Assembly: GCF_012927205.1 (NCBI RefSeq)
Contig: NZ_JABBGC010000004.1
Coordinates: 310,001 to 374,000 of the forward strand
Reading direction: 5' to 3'
Origin: Chitinophaga fulva
GTDB lineage: Bacteria; Bacteroidota; Bacteroidia; Chitinophagales; Chitinophagaceae
DNA length: 64,000 bases
The notes under the pieces are model-generated. The model had not been told where the DNA came from. It did not search any database and was given only the letters and a program-made list of their open reading frames with translations. Shown here one piece after another: positions 28,619-37,285 of this stretch (position 1 is its first letter; each line of letters opens with the position of its first letter). Made by a program: the position numbers and the translations under genes.

Positions 28619-28656
28619 TATGAATAGCTAAATAAATCACAAAATCCGTAAATGGC

Positions 28657-29898
28657 TTATACCATTGGTATTTCAGCTACCTGGTAAACTTTTTCGTCGA
28701 GCTTGGCTTTGGTTTCGCTGAAAGCTTTCAGTGTCAGTTCAATGTCCTCGTCTGTGTGAGCAGCAGTTGGGATAAGGCGGTAGATGATCTGGCCTTTTGG
28801 AATAACGGGATATACCACGATAGAGCAGAAGATGTTGTAGTTTTCGCGGAGGTCCAGGCACATGGCTGTAGCTTCCGGAATATCGCCCTGCAGGTAGATC
28901 GGGGTAACGGGGGAGTTGGTTTTACCGATGTTGAAACCGCGGGCTTTAAGGCCATTCTGCAGTTTATTCACATTTTCCCACAGTTTTGCTTTCATTTCCG
29001 GGTGTTTGCGCATCAGTTCCACTCTTTTCAGGTGACCGATAACGATTGGTAACGGAATAGATTTAGCAAAGATCTGGGAGCGCATGTTGTAGCGCAGGTA
29101 GTTGATGATGGCTTTTTCGCCGCTGATGAAGGCGCCGATAGAAGCACCGGATTTAGCGAAGGTGTTGAACAGGAGATCGATTTTATCCTGAACGCCTTGT
29201 TCTTCGCCGGTACCGGCACCGGTTTTACCCATGGTACCGAAGCCGTGTGCGTCGTCTACCAGAAGGCGGAATTCAAATTTATCTTTCAGTGCAGCGATTT
29301 CTTTCAGTTTACCCTGATCGCCGGCCATACCGAATACGCCTTCTGTTACTACGAGGATACCGCCACCTTGTGCGTTAGCCAGTTCAGTAGCGCGTCTCAG
29401 TTGTTTTTCGCAATCTTCGATGTCGTTGTGTTTGAACACATAACGTTTGCCGGGATGGAGGCGCAGGCCGTCCAGGATGCTGGCGTGGCATTCTGCGTCG
29501 TACACGATAACGTCCCTGCGGCCGCAAACAGCATCGATAGCACTCATGATGCCCTGATAGCCGTAGTTCAGCAAGGTGGTATCTTCTTTACCCATGTAAT
29601 CGGACAGTTCGCGCTCGAGCTGCTCGTGATAGTTGGTGTTGCCGCTCATCATGCGGGCGCCCATCGGCGCTGCAAGACCGAAGTCAGCTGCCGCCTTTGC
29701 GTCGGTAGCCCGTACTTCCGGAAGATTGGCCAGCCCCAGGTAGTTGTTGAGGCTCCAAACTATTTTTTCATTGCCCCGGAATTTCATGCGGGGGCCTATT
29801 TCTCCTTCCAGCTTAGGAAAGGCGAAATAGCCATGGGCTCTGTCTGAATGCTCCCCAATGGGGCCCATGTGTTTCAGCAGTTTCTCGAAAATATCCAT
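28657..29898 (-). CDS. alpha-oxoamine synthase family PLP enzyme (candidate cysteate or serine acyltransferase)
   Basis: 413 residues of the AONS/KBL/SPT family. Typical features are H138 (DAECHAS) that stacks on PLP, D215/H218 in VDDAHGFGTMG, and K249 in NTFAKSGASIGAF binding PLP. These enzymes join an amino acid to an acyl-CoA or acyl-ACP with loss of CO2. The N-terminal HGYFAFPKLEGEIGP form is conserved in Bacteroidota and differs from what I know of the Sphingobacterium serine palmitoyltransferase, so it may be the cysteate C-acyltransferase of sulfonolipid synthesis; this is inference. A -7 box TACCTTTG is at 29944-29951. Confidence 0.85.
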   Translation of the reverse strand: MDIFEKLLKHMGPIGEHSDRAHGYFAFPKLEGEIGPRMKFRGNEKIVWSLNNYLGLANLPEVRATDAKAAADFGLAAPMGARMMSGNTNYHEQLERELSDYMGKEDTTLLNYGYQGIMSAIDAVCGRRDVIVYDAECHASILDGLRLHPGKRYVFKHNDIEDCEKQLRRATELANAQGGGILVVTEGVFGMAGDQGKLKEIAALKDKFEFRLLVDDAHGFGTMGKTGAGTGEEQGVQDKIDLLFNTFAKSGASIGAFISGEKAIINYLRYNMRSQIFAKSIPLPIVIGHLKRVELMRKHPEMKAKLWENVNKLQNGLKARGFNIGKTNSPVTPIYLQGDIPEATAMCLDLRENYNIFCSIVVYPVIPKGQIIYRLIPTAAHTDEDIELTLKAFSETKAKLDEKVYQVAEIPMV

Positions 29899-29943
29899 AC
29901 GCTATATTATGTAATAGTTAAATGCTTTGATAAAAAGAGGACA

Positions 29944-29973
29944 CAAAGGTATTAAAATATTGCTTTTTCTAAA
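29944..29973 (-). promoter_or_regulatory. promoter of the alpha-oxoamine synthase gene
   Basis: Minus-strand TTTA (29970-29973), 18-nt spacer and TACCTTTG (29944-29951). It overlaps the divergent promoter of the phosphatase gene. Confidence 0.6.
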
Positions 29974-29988
29974 CTTCGATTACATTTG
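29960..29988 (+). promoter_or_regulatory. promoter of the PafA-type phosphatase gene
   Basis: TTG (29960-29962), 18-nt spacer and perfect -7 box TACATTTG (29981-29988), leaving an 80-nt leader. It shares DNA with the divergent promoter. Confidence 0.6.
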
Positions 29989-30068
29989 CCAGCGTCATTT
30001 TAATGCTTCATTACTACCGGCCTCTGCCGGCAAAAGTACGTTTATCTTATAAAAAGCAATAATATCTA

Positions 30069-31739
30069 ATGAAAAGGATCTCCCTGCTTGCCTTTGCCCT
30101 GGTAATCGCCACTACAGGCACCCGGGCACAAAAGGCCACTTCTCCAAAACCTTTCAATCATCTGGCGACAGCCAAAAGCAGCAAAACAGCTGCCAAACCG
30201 AAACTGATCGTAGGCATGGTAGTAGACCAGATGCGCTGGGACTACCTGTACCGTTATAGCAACAGGTACGCTGCCGGAGGCTTTAAAAGACTGCTGCAGG
30301 AAGGCTTCTCCTGCGAAAATACACTGATCAACTACACTCCCACCATCACCGCCTGTGGACATACCTGTGTGTATACCGGCTCTGTACCGGCTATCCATGG
30401 TATAATCGGCAACACCTGGTACAGCCCCGAAATTGGTCGTACCATGTACTGCGCGGAAGACACCACCATGACTACCGTTGGCAGTGCATCCGCTGCCGGT
30501 AAAATGAGCCCTCGCAATATGCTGGTCACCACCATCGGTGATGAGCTGCGCCTGTCCAACCAGTTCCAGAGCAAAGTAGTAGGCGTGGCCATTAAAGACC
30601 GTGGCGCCATCCTGCCTGCCGGTCACAGTGCCAACGCCGCTTACTGGTATGACGGTAGCACCGGCAACTGGGTAACCAGCTCTTACTATATGAACGAGCT
30701 GCCAGGCTGGGCACAACAGTTCAATAACGAAAAATGGCCTCAGCAATACCTGTCCAAACCCTGGACCACGCTGTATCCTGCATCGTCCTATACCCTCAGC
30801 ACCGCAGATGAAAAGGTGTATGAAGGCAAATATAAAAACAGCACTACCGGCACCTCTTTCCCGCATGATCTGAGCGGCGCTGCCAACAGCTCTATCGCTG
30901 CTTCTCCCTTTGGTAACACCATGACCCTGGAATTTGCCAAAAAAGCCATGGAAGCGTATAATATGGGTAAAGGCGCGGTGACCGATTTCCTGGCCATCAG
31001 CCTGTCTTCCACAGATTATGTCGGTCACCAGTTTGGACCTAATTCCATAGAAGCTGAAGATACCTACCTGCGCCTGGACCACGATCTGGCTACGTTCTTC
31101 CAGTACCTGGACGCCAATATCGGCAAAGGACAGTACCTGTTCTTTATCACTGCTGATCACGGCGTAGCCCATGTACCGGGATTCCTGGAGGAAAACAAAC
31201 TGCCTGGCGGTACCTGGGATGACCGCGCTGCCATGAAAGACCTGAATGAGAAGCTTGCCACGAAATTTGGTGTAAAAGACGTGATTAAAGCGGTGGACAA
31301 CTATCAGCTGTGGCTGAACCACGACGTGATCGAGGCTTCCGGCAAGAACTACAACGATATTCAGCAGTTTATTATTACCAACCTGCAAAAATCTCCTGCC
31401 ATTGCCAAGGCGTTCCCTATCCGTGACCTGATGGTGACCGTTCTGCCTGAACCGATGCGCACCATGATGGCCAACGGTTACAATACCAAACGGAGCGGAG
31501 ATATTCAGATTGTACTGTCCCCCGCTTATATCGACGGCGGCAAAACCGGTACCACACACGGTTTATGGTATCCTTACGATGCACACATCCCGCTGGTATG
31601 GATGGGATGGGGTGTTCATCCGGGTAAAACCAATCGTACTGTGGGGATGACAGATATAGCGCCTACACTGGCCGCGCTGTTGCACATCCAGATGCCCAGC
31701 GGCAACGTAGGACAAGTGATCCAGGAGATTACTCATTAA
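30069..31739 (+). CDS. pafA: alkaline phosphatase family protein, PafA type
   Basis: 556 residues with a signal peptide (about 1-20). Active-site parts visible: metal ligand D53 (MVVDQMRWDYL), nucleophile T94 in PTITACGH, the SLSSTDYVGHQFGPNS segment with D and H ligands, ITADHGVAH, and a distal histidine in TTHGLWYPYDAHIPL. This is the type I phosphodiesterase/phosphatase superfamily in the arrangement of the Elizabethkingia PafA enzyme, a zinc phosphomonoesterase in the periplasm. It should release phosphate from organic phosphomonoesters. No Pho-box was sought as the Bacteroidota motif is not known to me. Confidence 0.9.
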   Translation: MKRISLLAFALVIATTGTRAQKATSPKPFNHLATAKSSKTAAKPKLIVGMVVDQMRWDYLYRYSNRYAAGGFKRLLQEGFSCENTLINYTPTITACGHTCVYTGSVPAIHGIIGNTWYSPEIGRTMYCAEDTTMTTVGSASAAGKMSPRNMLVTTIGDELRLSNQFQSKVVGVAIKDRGAILPAGHSANAAYWYDGSTGNWVTSSYYMNELPGWAQQFNNEKWPQQYLSKPWTTLYPASSYTLSTADEKVYEGKYKNSTTGTSFPHDLSGAANSSIAASPFGNTMTLEFAKKAMEAYNMGKGAVTDFLAISLSSTDYVGHQFGPNSIEAEDTYLRLDHDLATFFQYLDANIGKGQYLFFITADHGVAHVPGFLEENKLPGGTWDDRAAMKDLNEKLATKFGVKDVIKAVDNYQLWLNHDVIEASGKNYNDIQQFIITNLQKSPAIAKAFPIRDLMVTVLPEPMRTMMANGYNTKRSGDIQIVLSPAYIDGGKTGTTHGLWYPYDAHIPLVWMGWGVHPGKTNRTVGMTDIAPTLAALLHIQMPSGNVGQVIQEITH

Positions 31740-31766
31740 AAGTTTATTCCTTATATTGCTCAGGAA

Positions 31767-31808
31767 AGTACGGATGGTTACCCGGCAACCGTGGTGGCCA
31801 TCCGTACT
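31767..31808 (+). repeat. intercistronic hairpin
   Basis: 11-bp perfect stem (31767-31777 with 31798-31808) around a GC-rich loop, with only a weak T-tail. It may end the phosphatase transcript or lie between it and the crotonase gene. Confidence 0.55.
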
Positions 31809-31825
31809 GCGTAATTCTTTACCAT

Positions 31826-32605
31826 ATGGAATTCAACTTGTTGCAATATGAGGTGGCGTCCCGTGTAGCCACGATCACGCTGAACCGGCCCGATAAGCGG
31901 AATGCGCTGAATGGCCAGCTGGTAGCGGAGCTTCGGCAGGCATTTGCCATCGCTGCCGCAGACGAAGGCGTGAAGGTGGTTGTATTGAAGGGCAATGGAG
32001 AAGCTTTTTGTGCCGGGGCAGACCTGGAATACCTGCAGCAGTTGCAGCAAAATACCTATGATGAAAATCTCGCTGACTCGCGGGAGTTAATGCAGTTGTT
32101 TCAGGAGATTTACCTGCTCGATAAGGTAGTGATAGCCCAGGTAGAGGGCCATGCCGTGGCCGGAGGCTGTGGGCTGGTAACGGTTTGCGACCTGAGTTAT
32201 GCCGTACCCGAAGCCATGATGGGGTACACTGAGGTGAAAATCGGTTTTATACCCGCGCTGGTAGCTGTTTTCCTGGTTCGGAAAATAGGAGAGGGCAGGG
32301 CCCGGGAATTATTGTTGACCGGCCGGCTCGTGAGTGCCGAAAAAGCCGCCCGTGATGGCCTGATCACTGCTGTAATACCTGCCGGAGAAATTAAGGAACA
32401 TGTGGCCAAAGTGGCTGCCAGCTTATGTAACGACGCATCCGGCAACTCCCTGAAGGTGACCAAAAAATTGATTGGCACAGTGTTGGACTTACCTATAAAA
32501 GACGGACTGGAGCATGCAGCCGAACTGAATGCTGCCACCCGTGGACATGAAGACTGTAAACGCGGGATAGCTGCGTTTTTGCATAAAGAAAAGCTTGTAT
32601 GGTAA
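31826..32605 (+). CDS. enoyl-CoA hydratase/isomerase family protein
   Basis: 259 residues of the crotonase superfamily. The oxyanion pieces are AFCAGADLEYL (63-67) and VAGGCGLVTVCDLSYA (113-116). Of the two glutamates used by hydratases, E136 (YTEVKIGFIP) is present but the first is replaced by G116 (GGCG for GGCE), so a classical hydration mechanism is doubtful. The substrate would be an acyl-CoA thioester. It precedes the GLPGLI gene by 42 nt on the same strand and might be co-transcribed with it. Confidence 0.88.
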   Translation: MEFNLLQYEVASRVATITLNRPDKRNALNGQLVAELRQAFAIAAADEGVKVVVLKGNGEAFCAGADLEYLQQLQQNTYDENLADSRELMQLFQEIYLLDKVVIAQVEGHAVAGGCGLVTVCDLSYAVPEAMMGYTEVKIGFIPALVAVFLVRKIGEGRARELLLTGRLVSAEKAARDGLITAVIPAGEIKEHVAKVAASLCNDASGNSLKVTKKLIGTVLDLPIKDGLEHAAELNAATRGHEDCKRGIAAFLHKEKLVW

Positions 32606-32647
32606 ACTGTACCTGCTGTCACAACCACTAACCAACACACCACGACT

Positions 32648-33298
32648 ATGTCATACCGGTTGTTTTTAACATATTTCCTGCTGTGGATAACCAGCCCTAT
32701 ACTGGCACAACGCGTTATTTCCGATGCTAAGATCGTTTACAAGATAGATCTGCCGCCTGAGCGCGCCCAGATGGATGCTATGCAGGAGGGAAGCACGCTC
32801 ACCCAGTACATGAGAGGCCAGCTGAGCAGGATAGACATGGACTTCAACATTGTCAAATACACCTACCTGATCAATAGTAAGGATGAAACCTTGACCACGC
32901 TGATAGACCAGCATGGTAACAAATACCTCATCCGCGCCAATAAGGGGCAGTATGAAAAAGAGCTGAAGCAGTATGAAAATGTTCAGTTTAAAGATCAGGC
33001 TGAAACCCGGCAGATTGCTGGTTATACCTGTAAAAAGACGATCGGCACCATGCCGGACGGTACCACCTTTGAAGTATACTATACCCCCGATTTAGTGCCC
33101 GAAAACAGGCACTATAATCGCCGGTTTGTCAACCTGAAAGGGATACCCCTTGAATTTGAGATCGTGACCAAAACGGGCTCTAAAATGCGTGTAATCGCCA
33201 CCAAGGTAGAGCTGTATCCTATCCCTGCTTCTTATTTTGATGTGCCAAAGACGGGTTACAAGATCGTAAGCCCTGAAGAGCTGAAAACGATGCAGTAA
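32648..33298 (+). CDS. exported GLPGLI/DUF4412-like protein
   Basis: 216 residues with a signal peptide (ILAQ cleavage near 20). A beta-rich body with TYLINSKDETLTTLIDQHGNKYLIRANK, then AGYTCKKTIGTMPDGTTFEVYYTPDLVPENRHYNRRFVNLKGIPLEFEI, where LKGIPLEFEI matches the GLPGLI motif position of this Bacteroidota family. Such exported proteins have no known function. It follows the crotonase gene closely; a short GC-rich stretch (33299-33400) with no gene lies below. Confidence 0.8.
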   Translation: MSYRLFLTYFLLWITSPILAQRVISDAKIVYKIDLPPERAQMDAMQEGSTLTQYMRGQLSRIDMDFNIVKYTYLINSKDETLTTLIDQHGNKYLIRANKGQYEKELKQYENVQFKDQAETRQIAGYTCKKTIGTMPDGTTFEVYYTPDLVPENRHYNRRFVNLKGIPLEFEIVTKTGSKMRVIATKVELYPIPASYFDVPKTGYKIVSPEELKTMQ

Positions 33299-33400
33299 GG
33301 TAAACGCCGGGGCGGCGGCCGGTGGGCTGGTAAATGTTCCGCAAAGCAGCAGCTAAGCCGGCGTGGGCCCGGACATCTCCCGAAAAAATATAAAAGAAAA

Positions 33401-33438
33401 AGGCCTATCAAGAAGTTGTTAAACTTTTTGATAGGCCC
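33401..33438 (-). terminator. terminator of the small exported protein gene
   Basis: Stem ggcctatcaa...ttgataggcc (33402-33411 with 33428-33437, extended by a few pairs) with a T-rich tail on the minus strand. Confidence 0.85.
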
Positions 33439-33465
33439 ATATTTGTACTTGAAGAAACGTTAAGG

Positions 33466-33864
33466 TCAGCCTTTCTTAAGCGGCAGGATAATCTGCAGTT
33501 TTTGAAAGTTCATGTTGTTCACTGGAGGCTGTATCGGTTGTACAGTGTAAGGAACAACATAAGTCGTATTACCCTTGGTGTAGGACATTACAGACTGGAA
33601 ATTGATCACGTTGGTATTGGTGAACTTAAAATTTGAATTGTAGCTGCCTGTGAACCTGTAACCGGCGTCGAGGGCCAGGTTGGTTTTGGGCATGGCGGTA
33701 TTCAACACGAAATGGACATTATCGGTCTTTTTCGCCTTGTCTTTTTCATTATCGGTAGGCAAAAGGGTGCTATTTGCCAGTGCGCTAATGGCGAACAGCG
33801 CCATAGCTCCCGCCAATAGGCAGGACAATGAAAAAGTCTTGGATATGTGAATTTTCGTTTTCAT
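33466..33864 (-). CDS. small exported protein, unknown function
   Basis: 132 residues from the ATG at 33864, selected because a perfect minus-strand -7 box TATATTTG ends at 33872, only 7 nt above it; the upstream reading-frame start at 33906 would lie inside the promoter. A signal peptide covers about 1-29 (ALAN cleavage). The mature part is rich in Asn and Thr with aromatic beta motifs and ends NFQKLQIILPLKKG. No family recognised. It is monocistronic with its own terminator, and the transcript is nearly leaderless. Confidence 0.75.
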   Translation of the reverse strand: MKTKIHISKTFSLSCLLAGAMALFAISALANSTLLPTDNEKDKAKKTDNVHFVLNTAMPKTNLALDAGYRFTGSYNSNFKFTNTNVINFQSVMSYTKGNTTYVVPYTVQPIQPPVNNMNFQKLQIILPLKKG

Positions 33865-34013
33865 TGTAACACAAATATACAAACTTTTCGATCTATTATA
33901 TAACAAATCCTTAACGCAAATTACAATAAATTCTTAATAAAATGTTAAAAAATTTATAAACGGTTTTAAATACTGCGAATTGGTGGAAACATAAAAGTCT
34001 TATATTTACATTA

Positions 34014-35435
34014 ATGAGTAAAGATTTTTCTTTTTTAAACGAGGATTTTGATGATCTGAGAGACTTGTTGCAGCAGTTTGAAAATCTGAGGGCGGGTAAA
34101 TCTCACTCTTTTCTGGACGAGGACTCATTTGAGCAGATCATAGACTATTATGACGAGCAGGATGAAATGCCGATCGCATTACAGGCCGCCGAAATAGCCA
34201 TAGAGCAGTTTCCCTATTCCTCTGCACTTCTTCTGAAAAAAGCCAACTTACTGATAGAAACCAAAAAGTACAAAGAAGCCCTTCATTTACTGGACAAAGC
34301 TGCCGTGCTGGACCGCAACGATATCAATTTGTATATCCTGCAGACTGACGTGTACCTGGCACTGAACCAGCATCAGAAGGCTGCGGATGTACTCAATGAG
34401 CAGATTGACCAATTTGAGGGGGAAGACAAGACGGAATTGTTGCTGGAGCTGTCTGACGTGTATGATGACTGGGAGGAGTTTGAGAAAGTGTTCGACTGCC
34501 TGAAGATGGCGCTGGAACATGAACCCAACAACGAGGAGGCATTGCACAAGATCTGTTTCTGGACGGAGTTTACCGGCAGAAACGAAGAGAGTATCCGGTT
34601 ACATACCTGGATCATAGATGAGCATCCGTTTAACCACCTGGCGTGGTTTAACCTGGGGACTGCCTATCAGGGGCTGAAGCTGTACGAAAAAGCGATAGAC
34701 GCCTATCAGTACGCCGTGGCTATTGACGAGAAATTTGACTACGCCTACCGTAACATGGGCGATGCCTATATCCGTTTGCGTAAGTATGCCGATGCGATCG
34801 AAGTATTGCAGAAGCACCTGGAAATCGCCAAGCCGGAAGATGTGATCTATGAGGCCATCGGACATTGTTATGAGCGGCAGCGTAAGTATACCCAGGCCCG
34901 TTATTACTACCGGAAAGCTTCCCATCTGAGCCCCAACGACGACAAGCTGTTTTACAAGATTGCCGTGGCCTATATGATGGAGGAAAACTGGGACAATGCC
35001 GCCAAATCACTGCTTAACGCACTGAAAATAAACAAACAGAACGCAGAATATAATATGAGCCTCGGCGAATGTTACCTGCAGCTGGGCAAGGAGAAAGATG
35101 CATTGCTTTATTTCGTGAATGCCGTGCGTATCCGTCCGAAGAGCGTGCTGCCCTGGCAGGAGCTTATAAAAGGCTTGTATGTATTTGGTTTTCTGGAAGA
35201 AGCGCTCGATCAACTGGCCGCCGCCGAAGAAAAAGCCGGCCGTAAACCGGTATTCCAATATTACCGGGCCGCTATCCTGATAGCGCAGGGCAAGACCAAA
35301 GAAGGATTGCTGCACCTGGAAACCGCGCTGCAGCAGGCCCCTAAGGCCCTCAAAAAGCTGGTGGAGCTGGATCCAGCCATATTACAGCATGTGAGTGTGG
35401 TAGACCTGATCGCTCAATACCGCAAGAAACGTTAA
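34014..35435 (+). CDS. TPR-repeat protein
   Basis: 473 residues, almost wholly tetratricopeptide repeats. Repeat signatures recur every 34 residues, for example PFNHLAWFNLGTAYQGLKLYEKAIDAYQYAVAID, DYAYRNMGDAYIRLRKYADAIEVLQKHL and AEYNMSLGECYLQLGKEKDALLYFVNAVRI; I count about ten. No signal peptide is seen, so it is likely cytoplasmic and a protein-protein scaffold. The partner is unknown. The gene stands alone; a TATATTTA near 34000 is a weak -7 candidate. Confidence 0.85.
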   Translation: MSKDFSFLNEDFDDLRDLLQQFENLRAGKSHSFLDEDSFEQIIDYYDEQDEMPIALQAAEIAIEQFPYSSALLLKKANLLIETKKYKEALHLLDKAAVLDRNDINLYILQTDVYLALNQHQKAADVLNEQIDQFEGEDKTELLLELSDVYDDWEEFEKVFDCLKMALEHEPNNEEALHKICFWTEFTGRNEESIRLHTWIIDEHPFNHLAWFNLGTAYQGLKLYEKAIDAYQYAVAIDEKFDYAYRNMGDAYIRLRKYADAIEVLQKHLEIAKPEDVIYEAIGHCYERQRKYTQARYYYRKASHLSPNDDKLFYKIAVAYMMEENWDNAAKSLLNALKINKQNAEYNMSLGECYLQLGKEKDALLYFVNAVRIRPKSVLPWQELIKGLYVFGFLEEALDQLAAAEEKAGRKPVFQYYRAAILIAQGKTKEGLLHLETALQQAPKALKKLVELDPAILQHVSVVDLIAQYRKKR

Positions 35436-35450
35436 CCAATGTTATTTACT

Positions 35451-35481
35451 TTTAAAATAAAGTATAGTCTTCTTATTTTTG
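35451..35481 (+). promoter_or_regulatory. promoter of comA
   Basis: TTTA (35451-35454), 19-nt spacer and TATTTTTG (35474-35481), one mismatch to the consensus in the -33 element. It leaves a leader of about 130 nt before the start at 35617. Confidence 0.6.
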
Positions 35482-35616
35482 CGCCGGCTTTTTAAATTGT
35501 CATGGACATAAGCCATTGTATTTCCGGTTAATAAAATTGCAGCTACACTATCCCAACTTGCCCGGGTGAAAATAGTATGTGTTTTACTGACCTATAAGAA
35601 GATAAAAATATTTCAA

Positions 35617-36381
35617 ATGAATTTTAATCTGACACAAATCCCGGAAAGGACGCAGAAACCCCGCACCCATGGACTTACCATGGTGATGGACAAGGGGCTT
35701 AGTTTGGAAGAAGCAAGAAATTTTTTATCGGCGTCGGGACCTCACGTGGATATCCTGAAACTCGGCTTTGGTACTGCGTTTGTCACGCCCAACCTGCGCG
35801 CAAAAATTGAGCTTTACCAGTCGGCCAACATTCCGGTATATTTTGGCGGTACTTTGTTTGAAGCATTTCTGATCCGTAACCAGTTTGATGAATATGTGAA
35901 GCTGGTACAGGATTACGGTATTAGTTACATGGAGGTGTCTGATGGTTCTATCATCATCCCGCATGCTGAAAAGTGCGGCTATATCGAAAAGCTGTCCAAA
36001 ATCGGCCTGGTACTGAGCGAAGTAGGCTCCAAAGACGCGGAACATATTATTCCTCCTTATAAATGGATCGAATTAATGAGAGCGGAACTGTCTGCCGGCG
36101 CTACCTATGTGATCGCAGAAGCCCGTGAAAGCGGTAACGTTGGTATCTACCGTGGTACCGGTGAAGTACGCGAAGGCCTGGTACAGGAAATCCTGACCCA
36201 GATCCCCGCTGAAAAAATCATCTGGGAAGCACCACAGAAAGCACAACAACTGTACTTCCTGGAGCTGGTAGGCTGCAACGCTAACCTCGGTAACCTGGCG
36301 CCCAACGAGGTGATTTCCCTCGAAGCGATGCGCGTAGGCCTGAGAGGTGATACCTTCCACCTGTTTCTTGACAAGGAATAA
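35617..36381 (+). CDS. comA: phosphosulfolactate synthase (ComA family)
   Basis: 254 residues from the ATG at 35617; an earlier reading start at 35566 has unrelated residues. The TIM-barrel ComA signature is clear: TMVMDKGLSLEEARNFLSASGPHVDILKLGFGTAFVT with the catalytic and phosphate-binding residues, IPVYFGGTLFEAFLIRNQFDEYV, and AEARESGNVGIYRGTGEVREG. ComA adds sulfite to phosphoenolpyruvate, giving (2R)-phosphosulfolactate, the entry to coenzyme M, sulfolactate or cysteate. ComB, ComC, ComD are absent locally. In Bacteroidota the product could feed sulfonolipids; this is inferred. Confidence 0.92.
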   Translation: MNFNLTQIPERTQKPRTHGLTMVMDKGLSLEEARNFLSASGPHVDILKLGFGTAFVTPNLRAKIELYQSANIPVYFGGTLFEAFLIRNQFDEYVKLVQDYGISYMEVSDGSIIIPHAEKCGYIEKLSKIGLVLSEVGSKDAEHIIPPYKWIELMRAELSAGATYVIAEARESGNVGIYRGTGEVREGLVQEILTQIPAEKIIWEAPQKAQQLYFLELVGCNANLGNLAPNEVISLEAMRVGLRGDTFHLFLDKE

Positions 36382-36403
36382 TTCCGTAAAGGAATGATAT
36401 ATT

Positions 36404-36463
36404 AGAGACCTGATTATTTATAATGCAACAAAACATTCTAAATAATCAGGTCTCTTCTTTTTT
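36404..36463 (+). terminator. terminator after comA
   Basis: 17-bp stem (36404-36420 with 36439-36455) with 18-nt loop and a run of T; strong intrinsic terminator. Confidence 0.9.
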
Positions 36464-36475
36464 AAAAAACAACAC

Positions 36476-37207
36476 ATGAAAACATACGGCCTTATTGGTT
36501 ATCCGCTCAGCCACTCTTTTTCCAAAGGTTTCTTTACCCGGAAATTTGAAGAAGAGAACATCGCCGGACACCAGTATGAAACCTTCCCCATACCCGCTAT
36601 CACTGAGTTTCCGGCATTACTGGCCCAACATCCGGACCTGTGCGGCCTGAATGTCACTATTCCCTACAAGGAACAGGTGATCCCTTATCTCGATGAACTC
36701 AGCGACGCTGCCGCCAAAATTGGGGCTGTCAACTGCATCCGCTTTAAAGACGGTAAAAAGAAAGGCTTTAATACTGATGTGATCGGGTTTCGAAATTCCC
36801 TGGAACCCTTGCTGCAACCGCATCATAACAAGGCCCTCGTACTGGGTACCGGCGGCGCGGCCAAAGCTGTGACGTATGCCCTGCAGGAAATGAACATCGC
36901 CTATATAGTGGCCAGCCGTACACCCGGTAACGGAACGGTGGCTTACAGCTCACTGGACCAGGCCACCATGGAGGCCCACACACTGATCATCAATACTACG
37001 CCGCTGGGCATGTATCCTAACGTAGACGCCTGTCCGGACATTCCTTATGAATACATCACCTCCAGTCATCTGTTGTATGACCTGGTGTATAATCCGGCAG
37101 AAACCCTGTTCCTGCAGAAAGGCGCCGCACAAGGCGCTGGCATCAAAAACGGGCATGAGATGCTGATCCTGCAGGCAGAAGCATCCTGGGATATCTGGAA
37201 CAAATAG
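36476..37207 (+). CDS. aroE: shikimate dehydrogenase
   Basis: 243 residues, slightly shorter than E. coli AroE but normal for Bacteroidota. Substrate domain: IGYPLSHSFSKGFFTRKF, catalytic K65 in NVTIPYKEQ and D101 in GFNTDVIGF. NADP domain: GTGGAAKAVTYAL and NTTPLGMYPN. It reduces 3-dehydroshikimate to shikimate in aromatic amino acid synthesis. It begins 12 nt after the comA terminator, so its own promoter must overlap that region; none is clear. A bidirectional terminator follows at 37225. Confidence 0.95.
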   Translation: MKTYGLIGYPLSHSFSKGFFTRKFEEENIAGHQYETFPIPAITEFPALLAQHPDLCGLNVTIPYKEQVIPYLDELSDAAAKIGAVNCIRFKDGKKKGFNTDVIGFRNSLEPLLQPHHNKALVLGTGGAAKAVTYALQEMNIAYIVASRTPGNGTVAYSSLDQATMEAHTLIINTTPLGMYPNVDACPDIPYEYITSSHLLYDLVYNPAETLFLQKGAAQGAGIKNGHEMLILQAEASWDIWNK

Positions 37208-37224
37208 CCGTTAAATCATCATAA

Positions 37225-37270
37225 AATCAAAGAGCGAAGACCTCCATCAGGAAATCTTCGCTCTTTGATT
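37225..37270. terminator. bidirectional terminator between aroE and the methyltransferase gene
   Basis: 16-bp perfect stem (37225-37240 with 37255-37270) between convergent genes. Confidence 0.85.
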
Positions 37271-37285
37271 ATCAGTTTGTACCAG

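Noticed and set aside
30066..31559. 497-codon minus-strand frame
   Set aside because: Antisense to the PafA-type phosphatase, without any protein signature.
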